DNA from: Frankia sp. RB7
GTDB lineage: Bacteria > Pseudomonadota > Alphaproteobacteria > Rhizobiales > Xanthobacteraceae
Reading direction: 5' to 3'
DNA length: 64,000 nt
Assembly: GCA_030403585.1 (NCBI GenBank)
Contig: JAUEPE010000023.1
Coordinates: 1-64,000 of the forward strand
The notes beneath the pieces are model-generated. The model made no database searches. It saw nothing but the letters and a program-made list of their open reading frames with translations, and was not told the origin of the DNA. A program made the translations under genes and the position numbers. The first letter of the stretch is position 1. Each line of letters begins with the position of its first letter. This document shows positions 34,501 to 43,029 of the stretch, piece by piece.

Positions 34501-34534
34501 CCCGACTTTCGAGCAGCGCCTGGATCGAGCAAAG

Positions 34535-34762
34535 ATGACAAAGACATTTGGTGAGCACCAACCGCCGAAGCCAATCAGCAAAGCGGAGCGTGAAGCACGC
34601 AAGGCCTTCCGCCAGGTCGATGCGGTGAAGGCCATGTCCGAGCACGCGCTCGCCGAGCAGGCCTTCGCCCAGAATCGAGAGCGGCTGAAGGCAGAGCGGC
34701 TGGCGCGGGAAGCGGTAGCGGGCCCGGTGCCAAAGAAGAAATCCAAGGCGAAGACCAAGTGA
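34535..34762 (+). CDS. 75-aa charged hypothetical protein (tandem pair, second)
   Basis: A hydrophilic Lys/Arg/Glu-rich protein that begins MTKTFGEHQPPKPISKAERE and ends with a lysine-rich tail KKKSKAKTK. The block FAQNRERLKAERLAREAVAG matches its upstream neighbour. Start is the ATG at 34535, 34 bases after the first gene. Function unknown; low-complexity charged proteins of this size are frequent near stress-related accessory genes. Confidence 0.62.
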   Translation: MTKTFGEHQPPKPISKAEREARKAFRQVDAVKAMSEHALAEQAFAQNRERLKAERLAREAVAGPVPKKKSKAKTK

Positions 34763-34805
34763 AAACGCACAAGCGGCTGCACGACCTGAGCCTGCACGGG
34801 CGGCA

Positions 34806-35204
34806 CTAATGGGTCACACGGGGAATCAGCGGGATGCGGTTGGCAAGAGTTAAGGTGGCCGCCTCCGACGTCTCAAGGGCGATCTTTTGCGCAAGCATAA
34901 CGTCACCGGGAACGAGCGCTCCGACGGGCGCGAAGCACCAGCCGGTCCCCTCCTTGCCGTTCCCATCTAGCTCCCGAATGTTTGCTGCCGTTCCGTAGCA
35001 GATCCGGTAGCGTTTGCCGCTGTCGGAACCGGTTACATCAAAGTATCGATCCGCGTCGAATTGATCGCGTTGTCCGGCGGAAAGCCAATCGCGCAGCAAG
35101 CGACGGCCACGCGCTTCGGGGGTATTCTCCGCACGCATGGTATGCAGAAGACTACGAACCAATTTTAGCCGCGCCTGATCGCGTCCTTTGGCAGGCCATC
35201 GCAT
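34806..35204 (-). CDS. 132-aa hypothetical protein
   Basis: A soluble protein with a helical N-terminus (RLLRDWLSAGQRDQFD) and a beta-rich C-terminus (SGKRYRICYGTAANIRELD, WCFAPVGALVPGDVMLAQKI). The C-terminal pattern is seen in unnamed proteins of Bradyrhizobiaceae. The ATG at 35204 lies ten bases after the preceding gene; an internal ATG at 35138 is an alternative. It converges on the tandem charged genes. Function unknown. Confidence 0.7.
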   Translation of the reverse strand: MRWPAKGRDQARLKLVRSLLHTMRAENTPEARGRRLLRDWLSAGQRDQFDADRYFDVTGSDSGKRYRICYGTAANIRELDGNGKEGTGWCFAPVGALVPGDVMLAQKIALETSEAATLTLANRIPLIPRVTH

Positions 35205-35213
35205 CGCGGCATC

Positions 35214-35435
35214 TCAACCGCCGACCAGACGGGGAAAGAACACCGTCTCATCCGCCTGCGGATCGAAGGCGGACAACCGGCGTACATCGCCTGGACGTGT
35301 CCGCACCGCGGCCGTAAAACCGGCCGCGGTCAATGTCTCGAAGCGGCGCCGCGCCTCAGCGCTGGCACGCGCGTCGGTGGGGTCGAAATGGTGACGCATG
35401 TCACCTGAATGATCCATCACGATTTGAGTTGCCAT
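35214..35435 (-). CDS. 73-aa hypothetical protein
   Basis: A small protein starting MATQIVMDHSGDMRHHFDPT, with a helical segment (SAEARRRFETLTAAGFTAAV) and then a short strand-rich end. GGAGGGT about eight bases before the ATG at 35435 fixes the start; a longer frame upstream overlaps another gene and lacks signal. It precedes the 132-aa gene in a two-gene unit. Function unknown. Confidence 0.68.
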   Translation of the reverse strand: MATQIVMDHSGDMRHHFDPTDARASAEARRRFETLTAAGFTAAVRTRPGDVRRLSAFDPQADETVFFPRLVGG

Positions 35436-35469
35436 CGCAGAGACCCTCCTTGTGTTCACGCAGCAAAAT

Positions 35470-35949
35470 CTAGTCCGGCAACCGAGTGAGCCGCGGCCGC
35501 CACACGCCGAGAACAATGTTGGCCATCGCAATGGCCAGGAAAACCCAAAGCGTGGCGCGGCGCGTCCCCAATTCGCCGGCGAGCGTAACGGGATCGATTT
35601 CGCCGGCCAACGCTCGCGCGCTTTGCTCCGCCTCCTGCTGGAGCGGCCCAACCACGGAGACAAAACCCCATTCGAAAACGAGGACGCCCGTCGCAAGTTT
35701 TGCCCATGCCCAGCCGGCGTTGTGAAACGCCCTGTTTACGGCCATGGCCAACAGCCCGGCCACCAGAGTGAGCCCGAGAGACGGCATGAAGATCCAGGTC
35801 GCCACCGCGCCAGTCGCGATGCTGAGCGGCGCGTATTGCGCGATCGCGTCTGGCGCGGGCGCGTAGCCTGCCATGACAAGAAAGCACGCGACCGCGCCGA
35901 CAAGGCCGATCGCTCCCAGCGTATGAAGAAACTTCATCAACTTCCGCAT
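35470..35949 (-). CDS. 159-aa integral membrane protein
   Basis: Four hydrophobic segments are visible (around residues 8-28, 39-65, 74-94 and 134-155), starting MRKLMKFLHTLGAIGLVGAV. The pattern resembles DUF2269-like small membrane proteins, but this is not certain. The ATG at 35949 is chosen because the upstream extension is polar and arginine-rich. It lies between accessory small genes and the end of the photosynthesis operon on the same strand, 83 bases after hemA. Confidence 0.72.
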   Translation of the reverse strand: MRKLMKFLHTLGAIGLVGAVACFLVMAGYAPAPDAIAQYAPLSIATGAVATWIFMPSLGLTLVAGLLAMAVNRAFHNAGWAWAKLATGVLVFEWGFVSVVGPLQQEAEQSARALAGEIDPVTLAGELGTRRATLWVFLAIAMANIVLGVWRPRLTRLPD

Positions 35950-36032
35950 GATTGACCGGGGTTCGCAAAAACCTTGCCTATCGTGCCATCGACCAATTCC
36001 AAACGCCGGATCAGTCACCCAAGGACAGCAGA

Positions 36033-37244
36033 TCAAGCTGCCTTGGCGAGCCCGACCTCCGCCCAGATTTCTGCCAGGGCCTGCACCAAGTGCTCGATAT
36101 CAGCATCGGTGTGATGCGGCGACGGCGTGATGCGCAGCCGCTCGGTGCCGCGCGGCACGGTCGGGTAGTTGATCGGCTGCACATAGATGCCGTAACGGTC
36201 GATCAGCACGTCGCTGATCTGCTTGCAGAGGACAGGGTCGCAGACCATGACCGGCACGATGTGGCTGGGATTGTCCAGATGAGCAACCCCCGCCTCGTCG
36301 AGCCGCGTGCGCAGCCGCGCGACGCGGTCCTGATGCCGCTCGCGTTCCGCCGCGCTCGATTTCAGATGGCGGATGCTGGTGAGCGCGCCGGCGGCGACGG
36401 CCGGCGGCAGCGATGTGGTGAAGATGAAGCCGGAGGCGAAGCTGCGGATGAAATCGCAGATCGTGGCCGAGGCCGCGACATAGCCGCCAATGACGCCGAA
36501 AGCCTTGGCCAGCGTGCCTTCGATCACGGTCAGGCGATGGCTCACGCCCTCCCGGTCGGCAATGCCACCGCCCTTCGGTCCGTAAAGGCCGACGCCATGG
36601 ACCTCGTCGAGATAGGTCATGGCGTTGTGGGCGTCCGCGACGTCGCAGAGCTCGGCAATCGGCGCGATATCGCCATCCATCGAGTAGACCGACTCGAAGG
36701 CCACCAGCTTCGGCGCGTGCGGATCGAGATCGCCGAGCTTGCGTTCGAGATCGCGCGGGTCATTGTGGGCAAAGATCCGCGTCTCAACGCGGCTGTGCCT
36801 GATGCCCTCGATCATCGAGGCGTGATTGAGCTCGTCCGACAGGATCGTGCAGCCGGGCATCCGCGACGCCAGTGTGCTCAGCGATGCCATGTTGGAGACA
36901 TAGCCCGACGTGAACAGGAGTGCCGACTCCTTGCCGTGCAGGTCGGCCAGCTCCTTCTCAAGCAGCACATGATAGTGATTGGTCCCGGCGATGTTGCGGG
37001 TGCCGCCGGCACCGGCGCCGCAACTATCGAGCGCCTCATGCATCGCCTTCAACACGGCCGGGTGCTGGCCCATGCCGAGGTAATCGTTGGAGCACCAGAC
37101 GGTGACTTCGCCGGCGCCGCTCGGTTGATGATGTTTTGCGCGGGGAAAGGCGCCTGCCTTGCGTTCGAGATCGGCAAATACGCGATAGCGGCCTTCGCGG
37201 TGAAGGCCTTCGAGTTGCCGGCGAAAATAAGCTTCATAGTTCAT
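36033..37244 (-). CDS. hemA: 5-aminolevulinate synthase
   Basis: A 403-aa PLP enzyme that condenses glycine and succinyl-CoA to 5-aminolevulinate, the first step of tetrapyrrole synthesis by the Shemin route. Key features are WCSNDYLGMGQHP, GTRNIAGTNHYHVLLEKELA, AFESVYSMDGDIAPI, the cofactor lysine in VIEGTLAKAFGVIGGY and the C-terminal INYPTVPRGTERLRITPSP. GGGGAGG precedes the ATG at 37244, which overlaps the puhE stop. It is the last gene of the bchF-hemA operon, a photosynthesis-dedicated copy that would raise precursor supply when pigments are made. Confidence 0.95.
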   Translation of the reverse strand: MNYEAYFRRQLEGLHREGRYRVFADLERKAGAFPRAKHHQPSGAGEVTVWCSNDYLGMGQHPAVLKAMHEALDSCGAGAGGTRNIAGTNHYHVLLEKELADLHGKESALLFTSGYVSNMASLSTLASRMPGCTILSDELNHASMIEGIRHSRVETRIFAHNDPRDLERKLGDLDPHAPKLVAFESVYSMDGDIAPIAELCDVADAHNAMTYLDEVHGVGLYGPKGGGIADREGVSHRLTVIEGTLAKAFGVIGGYVAASATICDFIRSFASGFIFTTSLPPAVAAGALTSIRHLKSSAAERERHQDRVARLRTRLDEAGVAHLDNPSHIVPVMVCDPVLCKQISDVLIDRYGIYVQPINYPTVPRGTERLRITPSPHHTDADIEHLVQALAEIWAEVGLAKAA

Positions 37245-38254
37245 GACGTCCTCCCCTTGATCGTTGCCGCCGGCTCGGGACAGATCGTGTGAGCCGCCGT
37301 CAGGCCTTCTCTTGCCTGTTGCTCGCGAAAACTCTGGCGAAACTGGTCTTCGAGCCGCTGCCGCGCGCAGGCTGCCTGCGACTGCCTGGGAGGCGCCGCA
37401 TCGGGGCGCACATCCGCGAGTACAACGAGATTGGGCGGTGCCGCAGTGGTGTTGACGTCTCGTTCCTGTTCCATGGTGGTGTCCTCCGGCGGGAAACCCG
37501 AGCCCATGCCCCAGCCCCACAGCGTGATCGCCGGCAGCGGAAGCAGCATGAACCAGTGCTCGACAACGCCGAGCGCAAACAGCGTCGATACCAACGTCAG
37601 GCCGACGATGTCGAAGGGCGTGGCCACGACTTCGACGATGCGCTGGATCATGATGACGAGAACCGCGGTCGCGAGCGTAACCGAGACCGGGAAGAAGGCG
37701 CTGACCGGCCTACGCGCGAAGAACGTCTTCAAGAATCGCACTGCGTCCGGCATGAGCTCGTCGTTGGTGACGGGAACGCCGAGGAAGAGGTTGATCTTGG
37801 CGCTTTGCCGCAGCACCCAGAGCGCCGCAAACGTCCAGAGACCGACCTGGTTGGAGCTACCCCAGGTCAGCGCGACGACGGCCGCACCGCACGCCAGCAG
37901 CGCGAACTCATGATAGAGGATGGCCTGCAGGGCGAGGACAAAACGCTCCGAGCCACGCATGCCGACAGGACAAGGCTCCGGCCGGGGTCCCGTCAACCAG
38001 CCTGCGAGAAAGGCGATTTCCTGCGCCCCCCATAACAGGACGGTACAAGTGAAGGCCGCATACGCGCCGCCAACACTGCTATCGTCAGCCGAGAGCACGA
38101 GGCCACCGAGCGATCCGGCGAGCAGTACGCCAGCCAGAAACGCTCGCGACACTTCAAATCGTCCCGAACGTCCCACCAGCAACAGCACGGCCCCGGTGCT
38201 GAACCACCATACAAACGCTGCGTAGATGGGGGGGACCGTGTATGCGGCTATCAA
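37241..38254 (-). CDS. puhE: Photosynthetic complex assembly protein PuhE
   Basis: A 337-aa membrane protein of the PuhE (DUF3623) family with about eight helices, including PPIYAAFVWWFSTGAVLLLV near the N-terminus and the conserved segment WVLRQSAKINLFLGVPVTN. It modulates photosystem assembly and pigment production. The likely start is a TTG at 38254 with GGAGAG eight bases upstream; no ATG fits. The C-terminal tail is longer than usual, Gln/Ala-rich and soluble. It lies between acsF and hemA. Confidence 0.88.
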   Translation of the reverse strand: MIAAYTVPPIYAAFVWWFSTGAVLLLVGRSGRFEVSRAFLAGVLLAGSLGGLVLSADDSSVGGAYAAFTCTVLLWGAQEIAFLAGWLTGPRPEPCPVGMRGSERFVLALQAILYHEFALLACGAAVVALTWGSSNQVGLWTFAALWVLRQSAKINLFLGVPVTNDELMPDAVRFLKTFFARRPVSAFFPVSVTLATAVLVIMIQRIVEVVATPFDIVGLTLVSTLFALGVVEHWFMLLPLPAITLWGWGMGSGFPPEDTTMEQERDVNTTAAPPNLVVLADVRPDAAPPRQSQAACARQRLEDQFRQSFREQQAREGLTAAHTICPEPAATIKGRTS

Positions 38255-38264
38255 CGCACTCTCC

Positions 38265-39362
38265 TCACCATGCCGGTTGCATGCAGATTTCACGCGGCAG
38301 CGCGTTCGGCTTCACCGGCAGCAGGAACAGCCGTGCGAATGTCAGCGCGGCCTGGGCCACAAGGCCTGCGCGCTTCACTCTTGACAGCAAGCCGCCCTTC
38401 TCGCGCGCGTCCGCCATCCCTTCAGAGATCATCCGCAAGCGCTCGAGACCGGCGAGAAAGCGCGGGTTCTCGATATCCAGCGTGACCGGAAACACCTGCC
38501 TGGAAATCTCCGAGGTGATGCGGAACACCCGCATGTCGTACTCGGTGGGATCCATGCCGAGCGCCTCGTGGAAGGCGGGGCGCATGTGATCGCGCACATA
38601 CATGGTGGCGAACACGGCAAGCAGGAAAAACCGGATCCAGAGCTTGTTGAAGCCACGCAGCAACGACGGATCGGCACGCATCAGCAGCGCGAAGGCTTCG
38701 CCATGGCGGAACTCGTCGTTGCACCACAATTCGAACCAGCGGAAGATCGGATGGAATTGTCGTTCGGGATGCCGCTCCATCTGCCGGTAGATCGTGATGT
38801 AGCGGGCGTAGCCGATCTTCTCGGACAGGTAAGTCGCGTAGAAGATGAACTTGGGACGGAAATAGGTGTACTTCTTCACCTTGGTAAGGAAGCTCAGGTC
38901 TACCCCGATGCCGTGATCCTTCAGGATCTCGTTGATGAAGCCGGCGTGGCGGGCCTCGTCCCGACTCATGAAGCTGAACAGCTCCTGGATATCCCTGTTT
39001 TTGATCCGCTTTTTGATTTCCGCGTAGAGGACGCAGCCGGAAAACTCGGCGGTGAGCGAGCTGACCAGGAAATCCTTGAACTCCTTGCGCAACTCGGGGG
39101 GCAGCGATTGCAGATCGTTCTTGAATTCATCGGTCTTGACGAAGTGCGCCTTGTTGTGATCGGCGCGCAACTCCTTGATGACCGCATTCCATTCGGAACG
39201 CACCAGGCTAACATCGAGGCGATCCATCGCCTCGAAATCCGTGGTGTAGAAGCGCGGGCTGAGGATCGTGTCCTCCCGTGCCTTATCGAGGCTCTCGCTG
39301 CTGCCCTTGATGCCGGGGCGCGTTTGCAGACTGCCCTGGGTTCCGCCTTCCATGGGGATCAT
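38265..39362 (-). CDS. acsF: Mg-protoporphyrin IX monomethyl ester oxidative cyclase (diiron, aerobic)
   Basis: A 365-aa diiron enzyme that forms the fifth (E) ring of the chlorin using O2. Iron-ligand motifs are visible in EFSGCVLYAEI, SRDEARHAGFINEIL and WCNDEFRHGEAFALL. The N-terminus MIPMEGGTQGSLQTRPG lacks a membrane helix and the length is normal. It overlaps bciE by four bases and precedes puhE. The aerobic cyclase fits an organism that makes bacteriochlorophyll in the presence of oxygen. Confidence 0.96.
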   Translation of the reverse strand: MIPMEGGTQGSLQTRPGIKGSSESLDKAREDTILSPRFYTTDFEAMDRLDVSLVRSEWNAVIKELRADHNKAHFVKTDEFKNDLQSLPPELRKEFKDFLVSSLTAEFSGCVLYAEIKKRIKNRDIQELFSFMSRDEARHAGFINEILKDHGIGVDLSFLTKVKKYTYFRPKFIFYATYLSEKIGYARYITIYRQMERHPERQFHPIFRWFELWCNDEFRHGEAFALLMRADPSLLRGFNKLWIRFFLLAVFATMYVRDHMRPAFHEALGMDPTEYDMRVFRITSEISRQVFPVTLDIENPRFLAGLERLRMISEGMADAREKGGLLSRVKRAGLVAQAALTFARLFLLPVKPNALPREICMQPAW

Positions 39363-39664
39363 GTTGCCCTCCCGTCCGAGAAGCTGACTTCGTAAAGCTC
39401 GGTCAATTCCAGATATCCCTCGATCCGCGCCCGCAAGCGATCGAGCGGACCGGCGCGAACCACGGTCGCTGTTCTCCGCACGACCAGACGCTCGCCGAAG
39501 GCGACTCCGATGGGCGCATCATGAACCCTGACCTCGTCGCCGGGCTCGATCGCGATGTCGCCGTCGAGCACGACGTGGGCATGAAGCGTCTCCGAGGTCT
39601 GCTCGATTTCGATCGTGCAGGGCACGTCGAACGTCTTGCGTGACGTCGTCCAAAGCATCGTCAT
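39359..39664 (-). CDS. bciE: Probable aerobic cyclase auxiliary subunit BciE
   Basis: A 101-aa soluble, mostly beta protein (VPCTIEIEQTSETLHAHVVL, IEPGDEVRVHDAPIGVAFGE, LELTELYEVSF). It lies exactly between puhC and acsF, overlapping both by four bases. In alphaproteobacteria the small gene at this site encodes BciE, which the aerobic cyclase AcsF needs for activity. The assignment rests on position, size and general type, since I cannot align it here. Confidence 0.72.
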   Translation of the reverse strand: MTMLWTTSRKTFDVPCTIEIEQTSETLHAHVVLDGDIAIEPGDEVRVHDAPIGVAFGERLVVRRTATVVRAGPLDRLRARIEGYLELTELYEVSFSDGRAT

Positions 39665-40119
39665 GATGCGGCACCTTTCAGAGTCATCAGCCGGGCAAAG
39701 GCCGCGGTATTGGCCGATCCGAAAGCGTCGAGATCGATCTGCTTGCCGGTCGATGTGTCCGTCAGCGTGATCTGGCCGTTGACGAAACGGGTGAGGCGAA
39801 ATGGCGGCTGCCGGCCGATATCGCCGAGCTTGCGTTCCCGCGCGAGCCCGCGCAGCACGACGCGAATGAAACCGTTGCTGCCGGGCGCCAGCGTATCCAC
39901 CAATTGGCGACTGCCGGCGTCGTACACCAGCACTGCACCGTTCTGCCCGTCCTCGAACCGGAAATCACGGCTTTCGACAGCGGCCGGCAGCGTCATGTGG
40001 ACGCCGCCCGTGCCCGTCAATCGCGCCGTCGTCACCGTCGCGAGCGAGAACAGGACGAGGGCTGCGGCCGCAATGATTCCGCTTTTGGGAACGACGGGCT
40101 CCTGGATGGCATGGCTCAT
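39661..40119 (-). CDS. puhC: Photosynthetic complex assembly protein PuhC
   Basis: A 152-aa protein with one N-terminal membrane helix (residues about 13-33) and a periplasmic domain containing ESRDFRFEDGQNGAVLVYDA and the PPFRLTRFVNGQITLTDTSTG block typical of PuhC. It supports reaction-centre/LH1 organisation. It overlaps bciE by four bases and follows puhB by 13. Confidence 0.92.
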   Translation of the reverse strand: MSHAIQEPVVPKSGIIAAAALVLFSLATVTTARLTGTGGVHMTLPAAVESRDFRFEDGQNGAVLVYDAGSRQLVDTLAPGSNGFIRVVLRGLARERKLGDIGRQPPFRLTRFVNGQITLTDTSTGKQIDLDAFGSANTAAFARLMTLKGAAS

Positions 40120-40132
40120 GACCGTTCTCCGT

Positions 40133-40810
40133 TCAGGCAGCCGCGGTCGACGGCGAATTGTCCGTTACGCCCGAGACCAGGTTGCGGTTGGTGGATGCCG
40201 AGAGCGCGTCCGCCTTCGGAGCGGGCTGCCCTCCCAACGCCTCCGAAAGCCGGGCCGCGACGATCTCGGCGTCCGGTAACGCACACAGCATCGGCTCCGG
40301 CGCACGCAGCCGCCACGGGCGGATGTGCGGCCACAGCAGCAGGTACGAGACGCGCTTGCCGTCGGAGACACCGAGCGGAATGTCGCCCGAGCCGTCGCGA
40401 TGGATTTTCAGCGCGGCGTTGGTGATCTTGCTCAGCGGAATGTTCATGGTCATCGGCAGCGCGACGCCGAACTGGAACAGCACCCGCTTGCTGGTGAGTG
40501 TGTAGCAGGCGGCGCGGCGGAACAGCCATGCGAGGCCGGCCAGCACGGCGATGGCGCTGAGCGCCGGAGCGATCAGCCACAGCGCCGAAATGACGGCATC
40601 GCCTGCCTGCACACCGTGCGACCAGTTGGACCACAGCCGCCACGCCAGCAGGACGCCGAAATAGATCGCGACCTCGCGGATGTGGAACGACCGCAGCGCC
40701 AGTCCCTTGAAGCTGGGCTTGCCTTGCCAGATCACGCGCTCACCGACCGGCAAAGGCGCCAGGAGCTCCTTGAATTGCGCACTCTCGAACTGGTGATGAT
40801 CCTGTTTCAC
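40133..40810 (-). CDS. puhB: Photosynthetic complex assembly protein PuhB
   Basis: A 225-aa membrane protein of the PuhB family with a bacterial PH-like region. Features are GERVIWQGKPSFKGLALRSF and the domain RRAACYTLTSKRVLFQFGVA, followed by NIPLSKITNAALKIHRDGSG. Three membrane helices lie in between. Translation starts at a GTG (40810) that overlaps the puhA stop (GTGA). It assists reaction-centre assembly. Confidence 0.93.
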   Translation of the reverse strand: MKQDHHQFESAQFKELLAPLPVGERVIWQGKPSFKGLALRSFHIREVAIYFGVLLAWRLWSNWSHGVQAGDAVISALWLIAPALSAIAVLAGLAWLFRRAACYTLTSKRVLFQFGVALPMTMNIPLSKITNAALKIHRDGSGDIPLGVSDGKRVSYLLLWPHIRPWRLRAPEPMLCALPDAEIVAARLSEALGGQPAPKADALSASTNRNLVSGVTDNSPSTAAA

Positions 40811-41574
40811 AGCAGCGGCTCCTGACGTGCCGGCGTGGCGTAGAGCGTGCCCGCGCCGTAATATCCGACGATCTTGTCTTCCTCGAACTTGGTCACCTGA
40901 TCCGGACTCTTGGTGGCTGGGACGTCTGCGAACTGGCTGCCGAGGATCGCGTTGACCCAAACCCGCTCACGGCGACCATCGATCTTGGCAAACGGCATCG
41001 GCAACAGCACGTGCTTCACGCCGCCAATGATCGTTACCTCCACTTCGAGATAGCGAATCAGCGCCTCGGCACGATCGACCCAGACGTCGGTGACGATGCC
41101 GCCGATTTCACTGTCCGCGCCGTTCACCCGCATGCCGCGTGGATCGGGGTCGCGGGACTCGAGATAGGTGCCTTCGGCCAGGCGCAGCGGAACGATGCAA
41201 GGTATATTGTCCATCGTCAGTTCGGGAACGTCCTCACGATTGGCATAAGACCCTGGTCCGACACCATCGATCATCGGGTTGCCGGTGGGCGCGACCGGGG
41301 CGCCGGGCCACACCGCGATCGGCGCCACTGCGACGTCGGGGCGATCGTTCTTGTGGTTGGGCAGCGTCGCGACGTGCCCGTCGCGCAGGAGGTAGGTCTT
41401 GGGATCGGGCATGCGGGGAAAGCCGTGCACGACCCCGCCGTTGATGCCCGTCGATTCGAGCGGATAACCCTCGCGCTTGTCTTCGCGGCGAAGATAGAAG
41501 ATCAGGCAGGCGAAGAAGATCCAGAAGACGTAAAGCGTGACCTGTGCCAGGTCCATATACGCGTCGGGCTGCAT
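40807..41574 (-). CDS. puhA: Photosynthetic reaction centre H subunit
   Basis: A 255-aa subunit with one N-terminal membrane helix (LYVFWIFFACLIFYLRREDK) followed by EGYPLES, the usual PuhA junction. The cytoplasmic PRC-barrel domain contains GIVTDVWVDRAEALIRYLEV and LLPMPFAKIDGRRERVWVNA. It caps the L/M core and steers proton delivery to the secondary quinone. The L and M genes are not in this window. It lies 21 bases after lhaA. Confidence 0.96.
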   Translation of the reverse strand: MQPDAYMDLAQVTLYVFWIFFACLIFYLRREDKREGYPLESTGINGGVVHGFPRMPDPKTYLLRDGHVATLPNHKNDRPDVAVAPIAVWPGAPVAPTGNPMIDGVGPGSYANREDVPELTMDNIPCIVPLRLAEGTYLESRDPDPRGMRVNGADSEIGGIVTDVWVDRAEALIRYLEVEVTIIGGVKHVLLPMPFAKIDGRRERVWVNAILGSQFADVPATKSPDQVTKFEEDKIVGYYGAGTLYATPARQEPLL

Positions 41575-41595
41575 GGGCGACCTCCCTCTCCTTGA

Positions 41596-43029
41596 CTAGC
41601 CTGGGAATTCCGCCAGGCCGAACTTTGTGGACGGCTGCGAGAACCCCGTCCGTGCGGTGCGCACGAGCGGGCCGATCGCAACCAGAGTGGCGAACAACAA
41701 CGCAATTTCGATGTGGTAGACGACGCTGTATCCCGTTGATGGATCGGTCAGCGCGCGGCCGAGCGCGCCGCCCGACGCCAGCGACGTCACCGCATCGCGG
41801 ATGCCGCCGCCGAGCGCGATGCCACCACCGGCCGCGGTCGCCTGCACGGCGCCCCAGGTGCCCAGCGCCAATCCGCTCTCACCATCTGCTGCAATCGCCA
41901 TCGCAGCCGTCAGCGTTCCCGCGGCAAACAGGCCGCCGCCGAAGCCGATCAGCGCGGTGCCGATCCGAAACAGCAGAACCGAGCCCAAGGGCGCGGCGAA
42001 GATCACCGCGGCAAACGCGAACACGCCTGCCACCGCGCCGAAGCCGGCGATGCGATAGGGATCGGCGTTACGTCCCAGCGTCCTTGCGGCCAGGCCAAAT
42101 CCGGCCAGCGTTCCAAGCGCGAAGAACGCCGTAAGCGCCGTGGTCTGGCCGACGGTCAACTTGAGAATTTCGGCGCCGTACGGCTCGAGCAGAATATCCT
42201 GCATCGAGAACGCCGAGGTGCCGAGCGCCACCGCGACGAGGACGCGGACCGAGCCGCCGGCATTGCGGAACTTCGCCCACGAGTGTTGGAATTCGGGGCG
42301 ATCGCGTGCAGCAGAGGTCAGCGCGGGATTGCGCGCTTCCTGCTTCCAGAGGGCCGCGATGTTGAGGAGCAGCTGCGTGACGGCAACGCCCTGGATCACC
42401 TGGATAAGGCGGATCTCGTTGAAGTTGCGCAACAGCTCGCTGAAGATCAGCGCACTGCCGGCCATCCCAAACAGGAGCATCACATAGAGAAAGGCGACCA
42501 CGCGCGGCCGCGCATCGGCCGGCGCCAAATCGGTGGCGAGTGCGAGGCCGGCTGTCTGAGCCGTATGCATGCCGGCGCCGACCAGCAGGAAGGCGAGCGC
42601 CGCGCCGAATTGTCCGTAAACGGCGGGATACTCGCCGGTGCCCGACAGCACCAGCAACGCAAACGGCAGGATGGCGAAGCCACCGAACTGGATCAGTGTC
42701 CCCATCCAGATATAGGGCACCCTGCGCCAGCCCAGCACCGAGCGGTGATTGTCGGATTTAAAACCGATCAGAACGCGGAACGGCGCGAACACCAGCGGGA
42801 TCGACACCATCAGCGAGACCAGCAGCGTCGAGACGCCGAGCTCGACGATCATCACGCGGTTGAGCGTGCCGTTCAGCAGAACGATCGAGATACCAGTCGA
42901 TACCTGGAACAGCGACAGACGCAGCAACCGTCCGAGCGGAAGCTCCTTTGTTGCCGCGTCGGCAAAGGGGAGGAAGCGGGTCCCGAGCCGCATCCAGCCT
43001 TTCGCGAATGTCGACGAAATCCGGGTCAT
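41596..43029 (-). CDS. lhaA: Light-harvesting 1 assembly protein LhaA (PucC family)
   Basis: A 477-aa MFS-fold membrane protein with twelve helices. PucC-family marks are LFQVSTGISIVLLNGTLNRVMI, then GFKSDNHRSVLGWRRVPYIWMG and, in the second half, FSMQDILLEPYGAEILKLTV. LhaA assembles LH1 and may deliver bacteriochlorophyll. It overlaps bchM by four bases and precedes puhA, its usual neighbour. Confidence 0.94.
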   Translation of the reverse strand: MTRISSTFAKGWMRLGTRFLPFADAATKELPLGRLLRLSLFQVSTGISIVLLNGTLNRVMIVELGVSTLLVSLMVSIPLVFAPFRVLIGFKSDNHRSVLGWRRVPYIWMGTLIQFGGFAILPFALLVLSGTGEYPAVYGQFGAALAFLLVGAGMHTAQTAGLALATDLAPADARPRVVAFLYVMLLFGMAGSALIFSELLRNFNEIRLIQVIQGVAVTQLLLNIAALWKQEARNPALTSAARDRPEFQHSWAKFRNAGGSVRVLVAVALGTSAFSMQDILLEPYGAEILKLTVGQTTALTAFFALGTLAGFGLAARTLGRNADPYRIAGFGAVAGVFAFAAVIFAAPLGSVLLFRIGTALIGFGGGLFAAGTLTAAMAIAADGESGLALGTWGAVQATAAGGGIALGGGIRDAVTSLASGGALGRALTDPSTGYSVVYHIEIALLFATLVAIGPLVRTARTGFSQPSTKFGLAEFPG

